Below are positions 42,602 through 51,764 of a DNA stretch of 59,884 bases, one piece after another. The translations under genes and the position numbers were made by a program. Origin of the DNA: Bacteroidales bacterium (GTDB taxonomy: Bacteria; Bacteroidota; Bacteroidia; Bacteroidales; JAAYUG01); contig JAAYUG010000089.1 of the NCBI GenBank assembly GCA_012517825.1, positions 1 to 59,884 on the forward strand, written 5' to 3'. Within the stretch, counting starts at the first letter, position 1, and each line of letters opens with the position of its first letter. The notes beneath the pieces were generated by a model. That model saw only the letters and a list, made by a program, of their open reading frames with translations, was not told where the DNA came from and did not search any database.

Positions 42602-43432
42602 ATGGAAAGCATCAGGGTCTTATTTGTATCACAGGAAATCACACCCTATCTGCCTGAAACCGAAATGTCACTGATTGCCCGTACCTTACCTCAGAAAGTT
42701 CAGGAACGGGGAATGGAAATCCGGACCTTCATGCCGAGGTATGGTTTGATTAACGAAAGGCGCAATCAGTTGCATGAAGTAATCCGGTTGTCGGGCATGA
42801 ATCTGATTATCAACGATACAGATCATCCGCTGATCATTAAGGTTGCCTCGATTCAGTCGGCAAGGATGCAGGTGTATTTTATTGATAACGAGGATTATTT
42901 TCAGCGCAAATTTGTTTTCACGGATGAAAAAGGGGAAGAATTTGCAGATAATGATGAACGGGCGATATTTTTCGCGCGGGGTGTGATTGAAACTGTCCGA
43001 AAACTGCGCTGGGCCCCTGATATTGTTCACTGTCATGGCTGGTTTACAAGCTTCATTCCTTTGTACTTAAAGAAAGTTTACTTTGATGATCCGCTTTTTG
43101 TACAATCCCGGGTTGTATATTCATTTTATAATGATGCCTTTGAAAAGCCATTAAGCAGGAACCTGAAGCAGAAACTTGTGATGGAAGGGGTACATGCACG
43201 GGACATTGAGATGCTCGATAATCCCAGCTATCAGAATGTGATGCAGATGGTAGCGAAAATGTCTGACGGCCTTGTACTTGGAAGCAGGGAAGTTGATTCC
43301 GGAGTGCTGGAAATGGTATCCCGGTTAAAGAAACCATTGCTTCGCCATTTTGAAGATGGAGAAGAATATGTAGATTTGTACACTGCTTTTTATGATAAAA
43401 TTTTAGCGGCGAATAAAGTTGTACATACATAA
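42602..43432 (+). CDS. Half-length GT5 (glycogen/starch synthase-like) N-terminal domain protein
   Basis: A 276-residue protein matching the N-terminal Rossmann half of glycogen/starch synthase (GT5, normally ~480 residues): V-L-F-V-S-Q-E start, L-P-Q-K-V-Q-E-R-G, P-R-Y-G, and H-C-H-G-W-F-T-S-F-I-P corresponding to the H-x-H-D-W block. The ADP-glucose-binding K-x-G-G-L motif is replaced by P-E-T-E-M and the entire C-terminal half is absent, so synthase activity is unlikely. There is no frameshift: the next gene starts 14 bases after a clean stop. The trio with DUF4270 and glmS is a typical Bacteroidota arrangement. Function unknown. Confidence 0.82.
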   Translation: MESIRVLFVSQEITPYLPETEMSLIARTLPQKVQERGMEIRTFMPRYGLINERRNQLHEVIRLSGMNLIINDTDHPLIIKVASIQSARMQVYFIDNEDYFQRKFVFTDEKGEEFADNDERAIFFARGVIETVRKLRWAPDIVHCHGWFTSFIPLYLKKVYFDDPLFVQSRVVYSFYNDAFEKPLSRNLKQKLVMEGVHARDIEMLDNPSYQNVMQMVAKMSDGLVLGSREVDSGVLEMVSRLKKPLLRHFEDGEEYVDLYTAFYDKILAANKVVHT

Positions 43433-43446
43433 AGATTGCGAGGATT

Positions 43447-44733
43447 GTGCAGAAAAGAGTACCGTTTTTTCTCAGTTTGATTGCCGGAGCGTGCATCATA
43501 GCGATATCATCCTGTAATGAAGAACCAACCCTGTTTGGGCTGGATCTGCTCCCTACCCGTGACAAGGAATCGGTTTTTTACAACGAAGCCGGAACGCTTG
43601 CCGGTAATATGTTCAGCATAGATTCAATTGCCGGCTACAGGGCGGTAAAGCCTTTTCTGGGTTGCATGAATGATCGTGTATTTGGGGTTACCGAAGGTTC
43701 GGTTGCCGTGCAATTTCTTTATACGGTATCCAACAAGCAATTTGGTCCTTCTCCGGTTGCTGACTCACTCTTACTGTTTATAAAAGTAGATACGGTGTAC
43801 GGGGATACCGTAACACCCCAGATATTCAGGATTTACCCTCTTACTGAAAGGCTTTATGCCGATTCGGTGTATTTTTCCAATAAAACCATGGAAGGGCTTT
43901 ATGACCCGAATGAAATTGGTTCGGTTAGCTTTGTTCCCACTGATACGCTGATTAAAATCAGGATTGATAATGCCCTTGGTCAGTTGCTTCTTTCTGCCGA
44001 TTCAGCTACCAAATCCAATCCGAATACTTTTCTTGACTATTTCAAGGGATTCTACATCAAACCTGACAGAGTAACCACACCCGGTAAAGGATCTCTGGCA
44101 AGTGCCAACCTGTTTGCAACGCAGACCTATTTAAAGCTGTATTATCATAATGATACGACCGATTCCCTTATTGCCGATTATGATGTCAATTCAACTTTTT
44201 CGGCGCGGTTGGGTTTGCTGAAGCATGATTATACCGCTACAGGGATTGCCGGGATCAATGATACCTTGCGGAACGATTCGGTATTGTATATTCAGTCTTT
44301 GTCGGGCCTGGGTGTTCATCTTTCCTTTCCGGGTCTGGAAAGCTGGAAGGATTCGCTGCCAATAGCCATTCATAAGGCGGAGCTTTTACTGTATCCGGAT
44401 CCTGTTCAGAATGAAAGTTTTTTCACACGGCCTTCACGGTTGGATGCTTACATCAAAACTTCCAGCGGGAATTTTGGTACGATTGCTGATGCATCCCTCT
44501 CTACCAGTACCGGAGGGACCACATATGATTTTCTCGGAGGTAGTTATAATGAGACTTTGAAGGCTTACCGTTTCACACTTACCTATCATTTCCAGAGGTA
44601 TTTGCAGGGGAAATCGGAGCGATCCGATATTTATGTTTTCCCATCCAACCAGGGTTCAGAAGTTACCGGCCTTGTTTTGAGGAACGGGACAAATATCCGT
44701 TTCAGGCTGAAAATAACCTATTCAAAATACTGA
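43447..44733 (+). CDS. DUF4270 lipoprotein
   Basis: A 428-residue protein starting at GTG 43447, with a lipoprotein signal (Q-K-R-V start, core, lipobox I-S-S-C with Cys23). After it the L-F-G-L-D-L-L-P segment and a beta-rich C-terminal region, ending in R-F-R-L-K-I-T-Y strand, match DUF4270. This family is common in Bacteroidota envelopes and has no known function. It lies between the GT5-like protein and glmS, one base before the glmS start. Confidence 0.86.
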   Translation: MQKRVPFFLSLIAGACIIAISSCNEEPTLFGLDLLPTRDKESVFYNEAGTLAGNMFSIDSIAGYRAVKPFLGCMNDRVFGVTEGSVAVQFLYTVSNKQFGPSPVADSLLLFIKVDTVYGDTVTPQIFRIYPLTERLYADSVYFSNKTMEGLYDPNEIGSVSFVPTDTLIKIRIDNALGQLLLSADSATKSNPNTFLDYFKGFYIKPDRVTTPGKGSLASANLFATQTYLKLYYHNDTTDSLIADYDVNSTFSARLGLLKHDYTATGIAGINDTLRNDSVLYIQSLSGLGVHLSFPGLESWKDSLPIAIHKAELLLYPDPVQNESFFTRPSRLDAYIKTSSGNFGTIADASLSTSTGGTTYDFLGGSYNETLKAYRFTLTYHFQRYLQGKSERSDIYVFPSNQGSEVTGLVLRNGTNIRFRLKITYSKY

Positions 44734-44734
44734 A

Positions 44735-46570
44735 ATGTGCGGCATAGTTGCCTACATTGGCAAGCGTGAAGCTTTTCCGGTGGTTGTCAATGGGCTGAAG
44801 CGTCTTGAATACCGTGGGTACGATTCGGCGGGCATTACCGTAGTAGGGGATGTGCCGGTTACGGTAAAATGCAGGGGCAAAGTTGCTGAGCTCGAGCAGA
44901 AGGCTTTGCCGATGCATCTTTCGGGTACAGCGGCGATCGGGCATACCCGCTGGGCAACCCATGGAGAACCAAACGACATAAATGCCCATCCTCATACTTC
45001 TCATCATGGCCGTTTTACCATCGTTCATAACGGAATTATTGAAAACTATTCGGTGCTGCGCAAGCGGTTGGCAGAAGAGGGGTATTCCTTTGCCAGCGAG
45101 ACGGATACGGAAGTGCTGGCCAATCTGATTGAATATGTTTATCTGCAGGACAAGATGCCTGCTGAGATGGCTGTTAGAATTGCCCTGAGCAAGGTAGAAG
45201 GGGCATATGGCATTGTTGTCATTTGCCGGGATGAACCTGACAAGCTGATTGCCGCACGCAAAAGCAGTCCGCTTGTGGTTGGCATCGGAGAGGGTGAATA
45301 TTTTATCGCTTCGGATGCAACTCCGATTGTTGAGTACACAAAAAGCGTTATCTATCTGAATGATGAGGATGTAGCCATCGTAAGCCGCACAGAGCTTCTT
45401 TTGAAGAAAATCAACAACCTTCGTGTTGTTCCGCAGGTTCAGACAGTGGATCTCAACATTGGGGAAATTGATAAAGGAGGCTATGAACATTTCATGCTCA
45501 AGGAAATCTTTGAACAGTCGCGCAGTATCAAAGATACCTTTCGGGGCCGCATCGCTTCAGACGGGTCGGGAATTCATCTGGGCGGTCTTTTTCAGGTTCT
45601 TGACCGTATTATTGAATCGCGAAGAATTATTCTTGTCGGATGCGGCACCTCATGGCATGCTGCCCTGGTAGGAGAATATCTCCTTGAGGAATTTGCGCGG
45701 ATACCGGTTGAGGTGGAATATGCTTCTGAATTCAGATACCGAAATCCATTGCTGTTCAGGGATGATGTGGTTATAGCCATCAGCCAGAGTGGTGAGACGG
45801 CCGATACCCTGGCTGCGATACGTCTGGCCCGACGGTCGGAAGCGCTTGTTCTGGGTATCTGCAATGTGGTTGGTTCAAGCATTGCCCGGGAAACGCAGGC
45901 AGGTGTATACACCCATGCCGGGCCGGAAATTGGTGTGGCTTCAACAAAAGCTTTCACGGCTCAGGTTACCGTGCTTGCCATGATGGCTTTTCTGATAGGT
46001 TACCGGAGGGGAATCCTTGATAATGAAACGTACAGAACGCTGATCCGTGAGCTTTCGGAGGTACCTGAGAAAATTGAAAAAATTCTCCGGAATAATGCCT
46101 TAATTAAATCACTGGCTGAACGTTTTGCCGCATCGCCCAATTGTCTTTACCTGGGCAGAGGATACCTGTTCCCGGTAGCGCTGGAAGGGGCTCTCAAGCT
46201 GAAGGAAATTTCCTACATTCATGCCGAAGGGTATCCTGCGGCTGAGATGAAACATGGCCCCATTGCCCTGATTGACAAAAACATGCCTGTGGTGTTTCTG
46301 GCTACCAGAGATAAATCGTACGATAAGATTGTTTCAAATATTCAGGAAGTTAAGGCCCGCAAGGGTATAGTAATTGCTGTTGTAACCGAAGGGGATTCGG
46401 TGATCAGGGGGCTTGCCGACCATGTGATTGAAATTCCTGAAGCTCATGAGGCGGTATCAGCCCTTCTGGCAGTAATTCCCCTGCAGTTGTTTGCTTACCA
46501 TATTGCTGTCATCAGGGGCTGTAATGTTGATCAGCCGCGCAACCTGGCAAAATCTGTTACTGTAGAGTAA
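44735..46570 (+). CDS. glmS: Glutamine--fructose-6-phosphate aminotransferase (isomerizing)
   Basis: A 611-residue enzyme making glucosamine 6-phosphate, first step to UDP-GlcNAc for peptidoglycan and the surface polysaccharide genes downstream. The N-terminal Ntn glutaminase begins with catalytic Cys2 (M-C-G-I-V) and has R-W-A-T-H-G. Two SIS domains follow (about 290-430, with G-C-G-T-S-W, and 460-600), ending in L-A-K-S-V-T-V-E. Intact. Nearly overlapping with DUF4270, so co-translated. Confidence 0.97.
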   Translation: MCGIVAYIGKREAFPVVVNGLKRLEYRGYDSAGITVVGDVPVTVKCRGKVAELEQKALPMHLSGTAAIGHTRWATHGEPNDINAHPHTSHHGRFTIVHNGIIENYSVLRKRLAEEGYSFASETDTEVLANLIEYVYLQDKMPAEMAVRIALSKVEGAYGIVVICRDEPDKLIAARKSSPLVVGIGEGEYFIASDATPIVEYTKSVIYLNDEDVAIVSRTELLLKKINNLRVVPQVQTVDLNIGEIDKGGYEHFMLKEIFEQSRSIKDTFRGRIASDGSGIHLGGLFQVLDRIIESRRIILVGCGTSWHAALVGEYLLEEFARIPVEVEYASEFRYRNPLLFRDDVVIAISQSGETADTLAAIRLARRSEALVLGICNVVGSSIARETQAGVYTHAGPEIGVASTKAFTAQVTVLAMMAFLIGYRRGILDNETYRTLIRELSEVPEKIEKILRNNALIKSLAERFAASPNCLYLGRGYLFPVALEGALKLKEISYIHAEGYPAAEMKHGPIALIDKNMPVVFLATRDKSYDKIVSNIQEVKARKGIVIAVVTEGDSVIRGLADHVIEIPEAHEAVSALLAVIPLQLFAYHIAVIRGCNVDQPRNLAKSVTVE

Positions 46571-46582
46571 TCAGGGTGCGGA

Positions 46583-47650
46583 TTATCGTTTCAGGTATTG
46601 TTTTTCGTAATACGTTTCGTATTCTCCGGTAATAACATGGCGTATCCATTCCTGATTGGAAAGGTACCAGTCGACGGTCTTTTCGAGGCCTTCCTTAAAA
46701 CCGGTCAGTGGTTTCCATCCAAGTTCGCTGCGGACTTTGGATGCATCAATGGCATACCGCAAATCGTGCCCGGCCCGGTCTTTAACAAAAGTGATAAGTT
46801 TTTCTGAGGTTCCCGGCGTACGGTTTAGCTTCCGGTCAAGAATACGGCATAATTCACGTACGAGGTCAATATTTTTCCATTCGTTGTTACCCCCAATAGC
46901 ATATGTTTCACCTGGTTTCCCCTTATGAAAAATCAGGTCAATGGCCTCGGCGTGGTCTTCAACGTAAAGCCAATCGCGGATATTTTCTCCTTTTCCGTAT
47001 ACAGGAATCGGCTTACTGTTGATGATATTGATAATGACAAGTGGGATGAGTTTTTCAGGGAACTGATAAGGGCCATAATTGTTGGAGCAGTTGGAAATGA
47101 TAACCGGAAGGCCATAGGTATGATGATAGGCCCTGACAAGATGGTCGGCACTTGCCTTGGAAGCAGAATAGGGACTTCTGGGGTCGTAAGCGGTTTTTTC
47201 ATTGAAATAGCCTGAAGCACCGAGGGAACCAAAAACTTCATCCGTAGAAATCTGATAAAACAACTTGCCGGCAAAATCGTTTTTCCATTGCCCAAGTGCA
47301 GCATTGAGAAGATTGACGGTTCCGACGATGTTGGTCATTACAAACCGGAGTGGTTCTGCAATTGAACGGTCAACATGTGATTCGGCCGCAAGATGGATTA
47401 TACCGTCGAACACAAATTCACTGAATAGACTGCTGATAAAACCGGCATCAGCAATATCCCCCTGCCGGAAAACGTAGTTGGAAGTATTTTCGATGTCTTT
47501 GAGGTTTTCGAGGTTTCCTGCGTAGGTAAGTTTATCGAGGTTTACAATCTGATAATCAGGATACTGGTTTACCAACCGGCGCACCACATGTGAACCGATG
47601 AATCCGGCTCCTCCGGTGATAAGAATGGTTTTTGAATAGGCGCTTTTCAT
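46583..47650 (-). CDS. rfbB: dTDP-glucose 4,6-dehydratase
   Basis: A 355-residue extended SDR converting dTDP-glucose to dTDP-4-keto-6-deoxyglucose, entry to dTDP-rhamnose and related sugars. N-terminal T-G-G-A-G-F-I-G-S-H, D-K-L-T-Y-A-G-N-L, the catalytic S-T-D-E-V-F-G (Asp-Glu pair) and Y-S-A-S-K (Tyr-x3-Lys) are all present. rfbA, rfbC and rfbD are not adjacent, so the pathway is scattered. Converges with glmS; about 107 bases separate it from galE, with no promoter hexamer seen. Confidence 0.93.
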   Translation of the reverse strand: MKSAYSKTILITGGAGFIGSHVVRRLVNQYPDYQIVNLDKLTYAGNLENLKDIENTSNYVFRQGDIADAGFISSLFSEFVFDGIIHLAAESHVDRSIAEPLRFVMTNIVGTVNLLNAALGQWKNDFAGKLFYQISTDEVFGSLGASGYFNEKTAYDPRSPYSASKASADHLVRAYHHTYGLPVIISNCSNNYGPYQFPEKLIPLVIINIINSKPIPVYGKGENIRDWLYVEDHAEAIDLIFHKGKPGETYAIGGNNEWKNIDLVRELCRILDRKLNRTPGTSEKLITFVKDRAGHDLRYAIDASKVRSELGWKPLTGFKEGLEKTVDWYLSNQEWIRHVITGEYETYYEKQYLKR

Positions 47651-47757
47651 AGCGGATTTATTGTTTTGCGTTTCGGGTTCCGTAAATCGGGCTTGCCTTG
47701 CATATTCAGTTCGTTTGTTGGTTTGAACTTTTTTCAGCTTGTTTTGAGCAGTGTGGC

Positions 47758-48804
47758 TTAGGGATTCGGATTCTCACACAGATTTTTCCGGTAATACTGT
47801 TCCCATTTCCAGGCTGAGGCGAGGGTTTCTTCCAGGGTTTTTTCAGCTTTCCAGCCGAGTTCATGGTTAGCAAGGGAGGTATCGGCCCAGACCTTTTCGA
47901 TATCTCCGGGGCGACGACCAGTTATCCGGTAGTTGATTTTAACGCCGGTAACTTTTTCGAAGGTTTTTATAATTTCCAGTACGGAATATCCTCTTCCTGT
48001 GCCAAGGTTAAATACTTCATAAGGCGCCTTCTGCCGGAGGTTGAGAAGGCGTTGTATAGCTACCACATGTGCCTTTGACAGGTCGACCACATTAATATAG
48101 TCGCGAATGGCTGTACCGTCGGGTGTGGAATAGTCATTGCCGAATACCAGCAGTTCTTTACGGATGCCGGCAGCAGTTTGTGTGATAAAAGGTACCAGGT
48201 TGTTGGGTACACCCAGGGGAAGTTCTCCGATGAGGCCGGAGGGATGTGCTCCAATCGGGTTGAAGTAGCGCAGGGAAATGGCCCGGAGGGGAGCATTTGA
48301 GCTGATGGTGTCCCTGATGATTTCTTCGGAAATCTGCTTGGTATTCCCATAAGGGGACAAAGCCGGTTTAACCGGGCTGTTTTCCGTAACCGGCAGCTGG
48401 TCGGGCTGGCCGTAAACTGTACAGGAGGAAGAGAATACCAGATGCCTGATTCCGGAAGCAATCATACCTTCGAGAAGGTTGATCAGGGAGAGGAGGTTGT
48501 TCCGATAGTAAAGCAAAGGTTTTTCAACCGATTCGCCGACGGCTTTGGAGGCGGCAAAATGAATGACGGCTTCAATGGAAATATAGCGCGCAAAAAACTG
48601 ATCAAGAGAAATTTTGTCGCATAAATCCAGTTTCTCAAACAGGGGTCTTTTGCCGGTTATTTTCTCTATTCGGTCAAGAACTTCGATGGACGAATTGGAG
48701 AGGTTGTCGATGATGACAACATCAAACCCGCTCTCCATCAGTTCCACTACGGTGTGGGATCCGATATATCCTGTTCCGCCGGTTACAAGTATCAGTGAGT
48801 TCAT
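47758..48804 (-). CDS. galE: UDP-glucose 4-epimerase
   Basis: A 348-residue SDR interconverting UDP-Glc/UDP-Gal or the N-acetyl forms. T-G-G-T-G-Y-I-G-S-H at the N-terminus, the S-S-S-C-T-V-Y-G block with the catalytic Ser/Thr, and Y-G-N-T-K (Tyr-x3-Lys) are intact, as is the C-terminal R-x-G-D substrate region. The ATG is one base after the stop of the nucleotide-sugar dehydrogenase gene, so it is in the same operon and likely serves the same polysaccharide. Confidence 0.93.
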   Translation of the reverse strand: MNSLILVTGGTGYIGSHTVVELMESGFDVVIIDNLSNSSIEVLDRIEKITGKRPLFEKLDLCDKISLDQFFARYISIEAVIHFAASKAVGESVEKPLLYYRNNLLSLINLLEGMIASGIRHLVFSSSCTVYGQPDQLPVTENSPVKPALSPYGNTKQISEEIIRDTISSNAPLRAISLRYFNPIGAHPSGLIGELPLGVPNNLVPFITQTAAGIRKELLVFGNDYSTPDGTAIRDYINVVDLSKAHVVAIQRLLNLRQKAPYEVFNLGTGRGYSVLEIIKTFEKVTGVKINYRITGRRPGDIEKVWADTSLANHELGWKAEKTLEETLASAWKWEQYYRKNLCENPNP

Positions 48805-48805
48805 A

Positions 48806-50095
48806 TCACAGGCTCCAGTAGGTTAACTGATGGATTTTTCCTCTGTAAACGCCTTTGACATCGGCAAAGATACCGCGGGGGGATGAAAGATCCACAAAGA
48901 ACTGTTCGGGAAAGGAAAGATATTCTTTATGGGCTACGGCCAGGACGACTGCATCATAAGGTCCTGATGGGTTTTCAACCAGGTGGTAGCCGTATTCTTC
49001 AAAAACTTCTTCGGAGGAAGCGTGGGGGTCGATAACATCGACGTTTACGGCATAGGATTCCAGTTCGCGGACCAGGTCAGCCACTTTCGAGTTTCGGATA
49101 TCGCTCACATTTTCCTTAAAGGTGGTTCCCATGACAAGCGCCCTGGCTCCTTTGAGGTTTTTATCGGCTGCAATGATTTTTTTTACCACCTGCTTGGCTA
49201 TATATCCCCCCATGGAGTCGTTGATGTACCGGCCGGCAGTGATAATCTGAGCGTGGTATCCGAGTTTCCGTGCTTTATAAACGAGGTAATAGGGATCGAC
49301 GCCTATACAATGGCCTCCCACCAGCCCGGGGTAGAACCTGAGAAAGTTCCATTTGGTGGCGGCCGCTTCAATTACTTCGTAGGTATTTATACCCATACGG
49401 TTGAAGATGATGGACAATTCATTCATAAAGGCGATATTGATATCGCGCTGGGAGTTTTCAATGATTTTGGCGGCTTCGGCTACCTTAATGGAGCTTGCCC
49501 TGTATATGCCGGCAGTGATGATGGATTCATACACGCGTGCAACAACTTCTGCTGATTCCTCATCGCAACCTGAGGTAATTTTTTTGATGCGTGTGAGGGT
49601 ATGTTCTTTATCGCCCGGATTGATCCGTTCGGGTGAATAGCCTACTTTGAAGTCGGTTTTGTATTTCAGTCCGGATATTTTTTCAAGAACCGGTACACAG
49701 TCTTCTTCAGTACATCCGGGGTAAACCGTTGATTCGTAAACCACGTAATCGCCTTTTTTCAGTACTTTGGCTACAGTTTCCGAAGCGCTGATAACGGGTT
49801 TCAGATCGGGCAGGTTATAGTCATCAATCGGGGTTGGGACGGCAATTATGTAAAATCTGGCTTTTCTGAGATCGTCGAGCGAAGAAGTAAAAGTAATGTC
49901 GCATCCATCAAATGCTTCCGGGGGGAGCTCATTGCTGGGGTCGATTCCGCGTTTCATAAGTTCCACGCGGTCTTCCTTAATATCAAACCCGATAACTTTC
50001 ATTTTCCGGGCGAATTCAAGGGCGATGGGAAGGCCGACATATCCGAGCCCGACAACAGCCAGTTGCTCTTTTTTTTCGATGAGTTCGTTCAGCAT
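48806..50095 (-). CDS. UDP-N-acetylhexosamine 6-dehydrogenase, TviB/WbpO type
   Basis: A 429-residue UDP-glucose/GDP-mannose dehydrogenase family member. The N-terminal NAD fold has G-L-G-Y-V-G-L-P, followed by the P-T-P-I region and E-S-T-V-Y-P-G. The active-site Cys is in G-G-H-C-I-G-V-D-P. The central S-Q-R-D-I-N-I-A-F-M-N-E-L block and K-W-N-F-L resemble TviB/WbpO dehydrogenases (UDP-GalNAc or UDP-GlcNAc to the uronic acid) more than WbpA. In this operon, with WbpB, WbpD and WbpE homologs, it probably supplies UDP-GlcNAcA (inferred). Stop is one base from the galE start. Confidence 0.9.
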   Translation of the reverse strand: MLNELIEKKEQLAVVGLGYVGLPIALEFARKMKVIGFDIKEDRVELMKRGIDPSNELPPEAFDGCDITFTSSLDDLRKARFYIIAVPTPIDDYNLPDLKPVISASETVAKVLKKGDYVVYESTVYPGCTEEDCVPVLEKISGLKYKTDFKVGYSPERINPGDKEHTLTRIKKITSGCDEESAEVVARVYESIITAGIYRASSIKVAEAAKIIENSQRDINIAFMNELSIIFNRMGINTYEVIEAAATKWNFLRFYPGLVGGHCIGVDPYYLVYKARKLGYHAQIITAGRYINDSMGGYIAKQVVKKIIAADKNLKGARALVMGTTFKENVSDIRNSKVADLVRELESYAVNVDVIDPHASSEEVFEEYGYHLVENPSGPYDAVVLAVAHKEYLSFPEQFFVDLSSPRGIFADVKGVYRGKIHQLTYWSL

Positions 50096-50112
50096 AGTAA
50101 TAGTATTCAGAC

Positions 50113-51063
50113 TTATAGTTTCAAAAACGGATGGTATTCTCCCGCAGGTGCCTGTGGTTTCTGATGCCGGATGGTGTAGGCAATTTCAACCGAGGGTCTA
50201 ACATCTTCCAGGCCGAAGCCATTTCCTTTCAGAATTTCCTCATAACTCCGGGTATGAAGATCAGTAAATCCTTCGCTGAATTCAATTTCTTCCCCATTGA
50301 TTTTAATGGAGCGGAATGTACGTTGGCCCCGGTTCGCGACTTCCGTTGGAAGATCCCCGGCGTCGATGCTCAGGTACCATCGCACATAGGCATTTTGCAG
50401 CTCAAGAATCCCTGCTGCCTTATCGGGTTGTGAAAGGTGCACTGTATTTCCCGTAACTTTACCGAAAATCCAGCTGAGCATGTCAAAGAAATGGATGCCG
50501 ATGTTGGTGGCCACGCCGCCTGATTTCTGGACATCTCCTTTCCAGGAAAAGGCATACCAGCGTCCGCGGCTTGTTATATAGGTAAGATCAACGTCGTACA
50601 GTTTTTTGGAAGGATTGGACCGGATTTTTTCCTTCAAGGCTATGATAGCAGGGTGAAGCCGGAGCTGAAGGATATTGAAAACGCGGTGGCCGCTTTCTTC
50701 TTCCATTGCTTTAAGCCCGTCGACGTTCCAGGGGTTGAGCACAAGAGGTTTTTCGCAAATAGCATCGGCTTTGTTCCGGAGAGCAAAGCGGACGTGGGAG
50801 TCGTGCAGATAATTGGGTGAGCAGATGCTGACATAATGAATGGGTGATCCATGCCTCCGCAGCTTATCGATATGCCGGTCAAAACGTTCGAATTCCACAA
50901 AGAAATCCGTTTCCGGAAAAAAGCTGTCGAGGATTCCGACATTATCACTTTTGTCAAGAGCTGCCAGAAGGATATTCCCGGTTTCCTTGATTGCTTTCAG
51001 GTGCCGGGGAGCCACATATCCGGCTACTCCTATCAGGGCGAAGTTGTAGGGTTTGGTTTCCAA
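50113..51063 (-). CDS. wbpB: UDP-N-acetyl-2-amino-2-deoxyglucuronate dehydrogenase (WbpB/WlbA)
   Basis: A 316-residue Gfo/Idh/MocA oxidoreductase that oxidises the C3 hydroxyl of UDP-GlcNAcA using NAD. Features: an N-terminal G-V-A-G-Y-V-A-P-R-H loop, C-S-P-N-Y-L-H and C-E-K-P-L-V-L-N-P-W (catalytic Lys), W-K-G and N-I-G-I-H-F-F-D-M-L. The high conservation to WbpB/WlbA is visible across the length. It is preceded by wbpD and followed by the dehydrogenase on the same strand. Confidence 0.93.
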   Translation of the reverse strand: METKPYNFALIGVAGYVAPRHLKAIKETGNILLAALDKSDNVGILDSFFPETDFFVEFERFDRHIDKLRRHGSPIHYVSICSPNYLHDSHVRFALRNKADAICEKPLVLNPWNVDGLKAMEEESGHRVFNILQLRLHPAIIALKEKIRSNPSKKLYDVDLTYITSRGRWYAFSWKGDVQKSGGVATNIGIHFFDMLSWIFGKVTGNTVHLSQPDKAAGILELQNAYVRWYLSIDAGDLPTEVANRGQRTFRSIKINGEEIEFSEGFTDLHTRSYEEILKGNGFGLEDVRPSVEIAYTIRHQKPQAPAGEYHPFLKL

Positions 51064-51099
51064 GTCAGTTTTTTTTAAGAAACGGTGAAATTACAAAAT

Positions 51100-51684
51100 T
51101 TATTCGGAAGAGATTTTTCGCACCCTATCCTGCTCGAGCTTGTACTTCTGTCCGCTTTCAGGGCACACTGCGACACCGTTTTCATCGAAATGAAGCCGGT
51201 GGCCGTATTCACTTACCCAGCCGACTTGCCGGGCAGGATTGCCAACAACAAGGGCATAAGGCTTTACATCTTTTGTTACTACGGCACCTGCTCCTACCAT
51301 GGAATACTCTCCGATGGTATGGCCGCAGATGATGGTTGCATTGGCTCCGATGGAAGCTCCTTTTTTCACCAGGGTGGCAACATATTGGTTGCGCCGAACG
51401 ATAGCACTCCGCGGGTTCAGAATGTTGGTAAAAACCATGGATGGCCCCAGAAACACATCATCTTCGCAAATAACTCCGGTGTAAATGGACACATTGTTCT
51501 GTACCTTAACATTCCGGCCCAGCCTCACGCCAGGGGAAACAACAACGTTTTGTCCCAGGTTGCAGTTTTCACCGATTTCACACCCTGTCATAATGTGGGT
51601 AAAATGCCATATTTTCGTGCCTTTTCCGATGGTACAGCCTTCGTCAATCACGGCCGTCGGGTGGGCAAAATATTCTTTTTCCAT
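51100..51684 (-). CDS. wbpD: UDP-2-acetamido-3-amino-glucuronate N-acetyltransferase (WbpD-type)
   Basis: A 194-residue left-handed beta-helix acyltransferase with hexapeptide repeats over about 15-150. The N-terminus ([10 protein letters not shown]) and G-A-N-A-T-I-I-C-G block resemble WbpD, which N-acetylates the 3-amino group made by WbpE. Acceptor specificity is inferred from the neighbours. The wbpB start is 36 bases away; the wbpE stop is 80 bases upstream. Confidence 0.88.
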   Translation of the reverse strand: MEKEYFAHPTAVIDEGCTIGKGTKIWHFTHIMTGCEIGENCNLGQNVVVSPGVRLGRNVKVQNNVSIYTGVICEDDVFLGPSMVFTNILNPRSAIVRRNQYVATLVKKGASIGANATIICGHTIGEYSMVGAGAVVTKDVKPYALVVGNPARQVGWVSEYGHRLHFDENGVAVCPESGQKYKLEQDRVRKISSE

Positions 51685-51764
51685 AATGAACAGCTCAAAA
51701 TTGGTTGCAAGAAACGAAGGTAATGAGAATCAACAGAAAATCAAACGCGCAACAGTGGGTCCGG

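Noticed and set aside
42602-43432. Frameshifted or split glycogen synthase
   Set aside because: A clean stop is followed 14 bases later by an unrelated lipoprotein gene; no C-terminal GT5 sequence is found in any frame.
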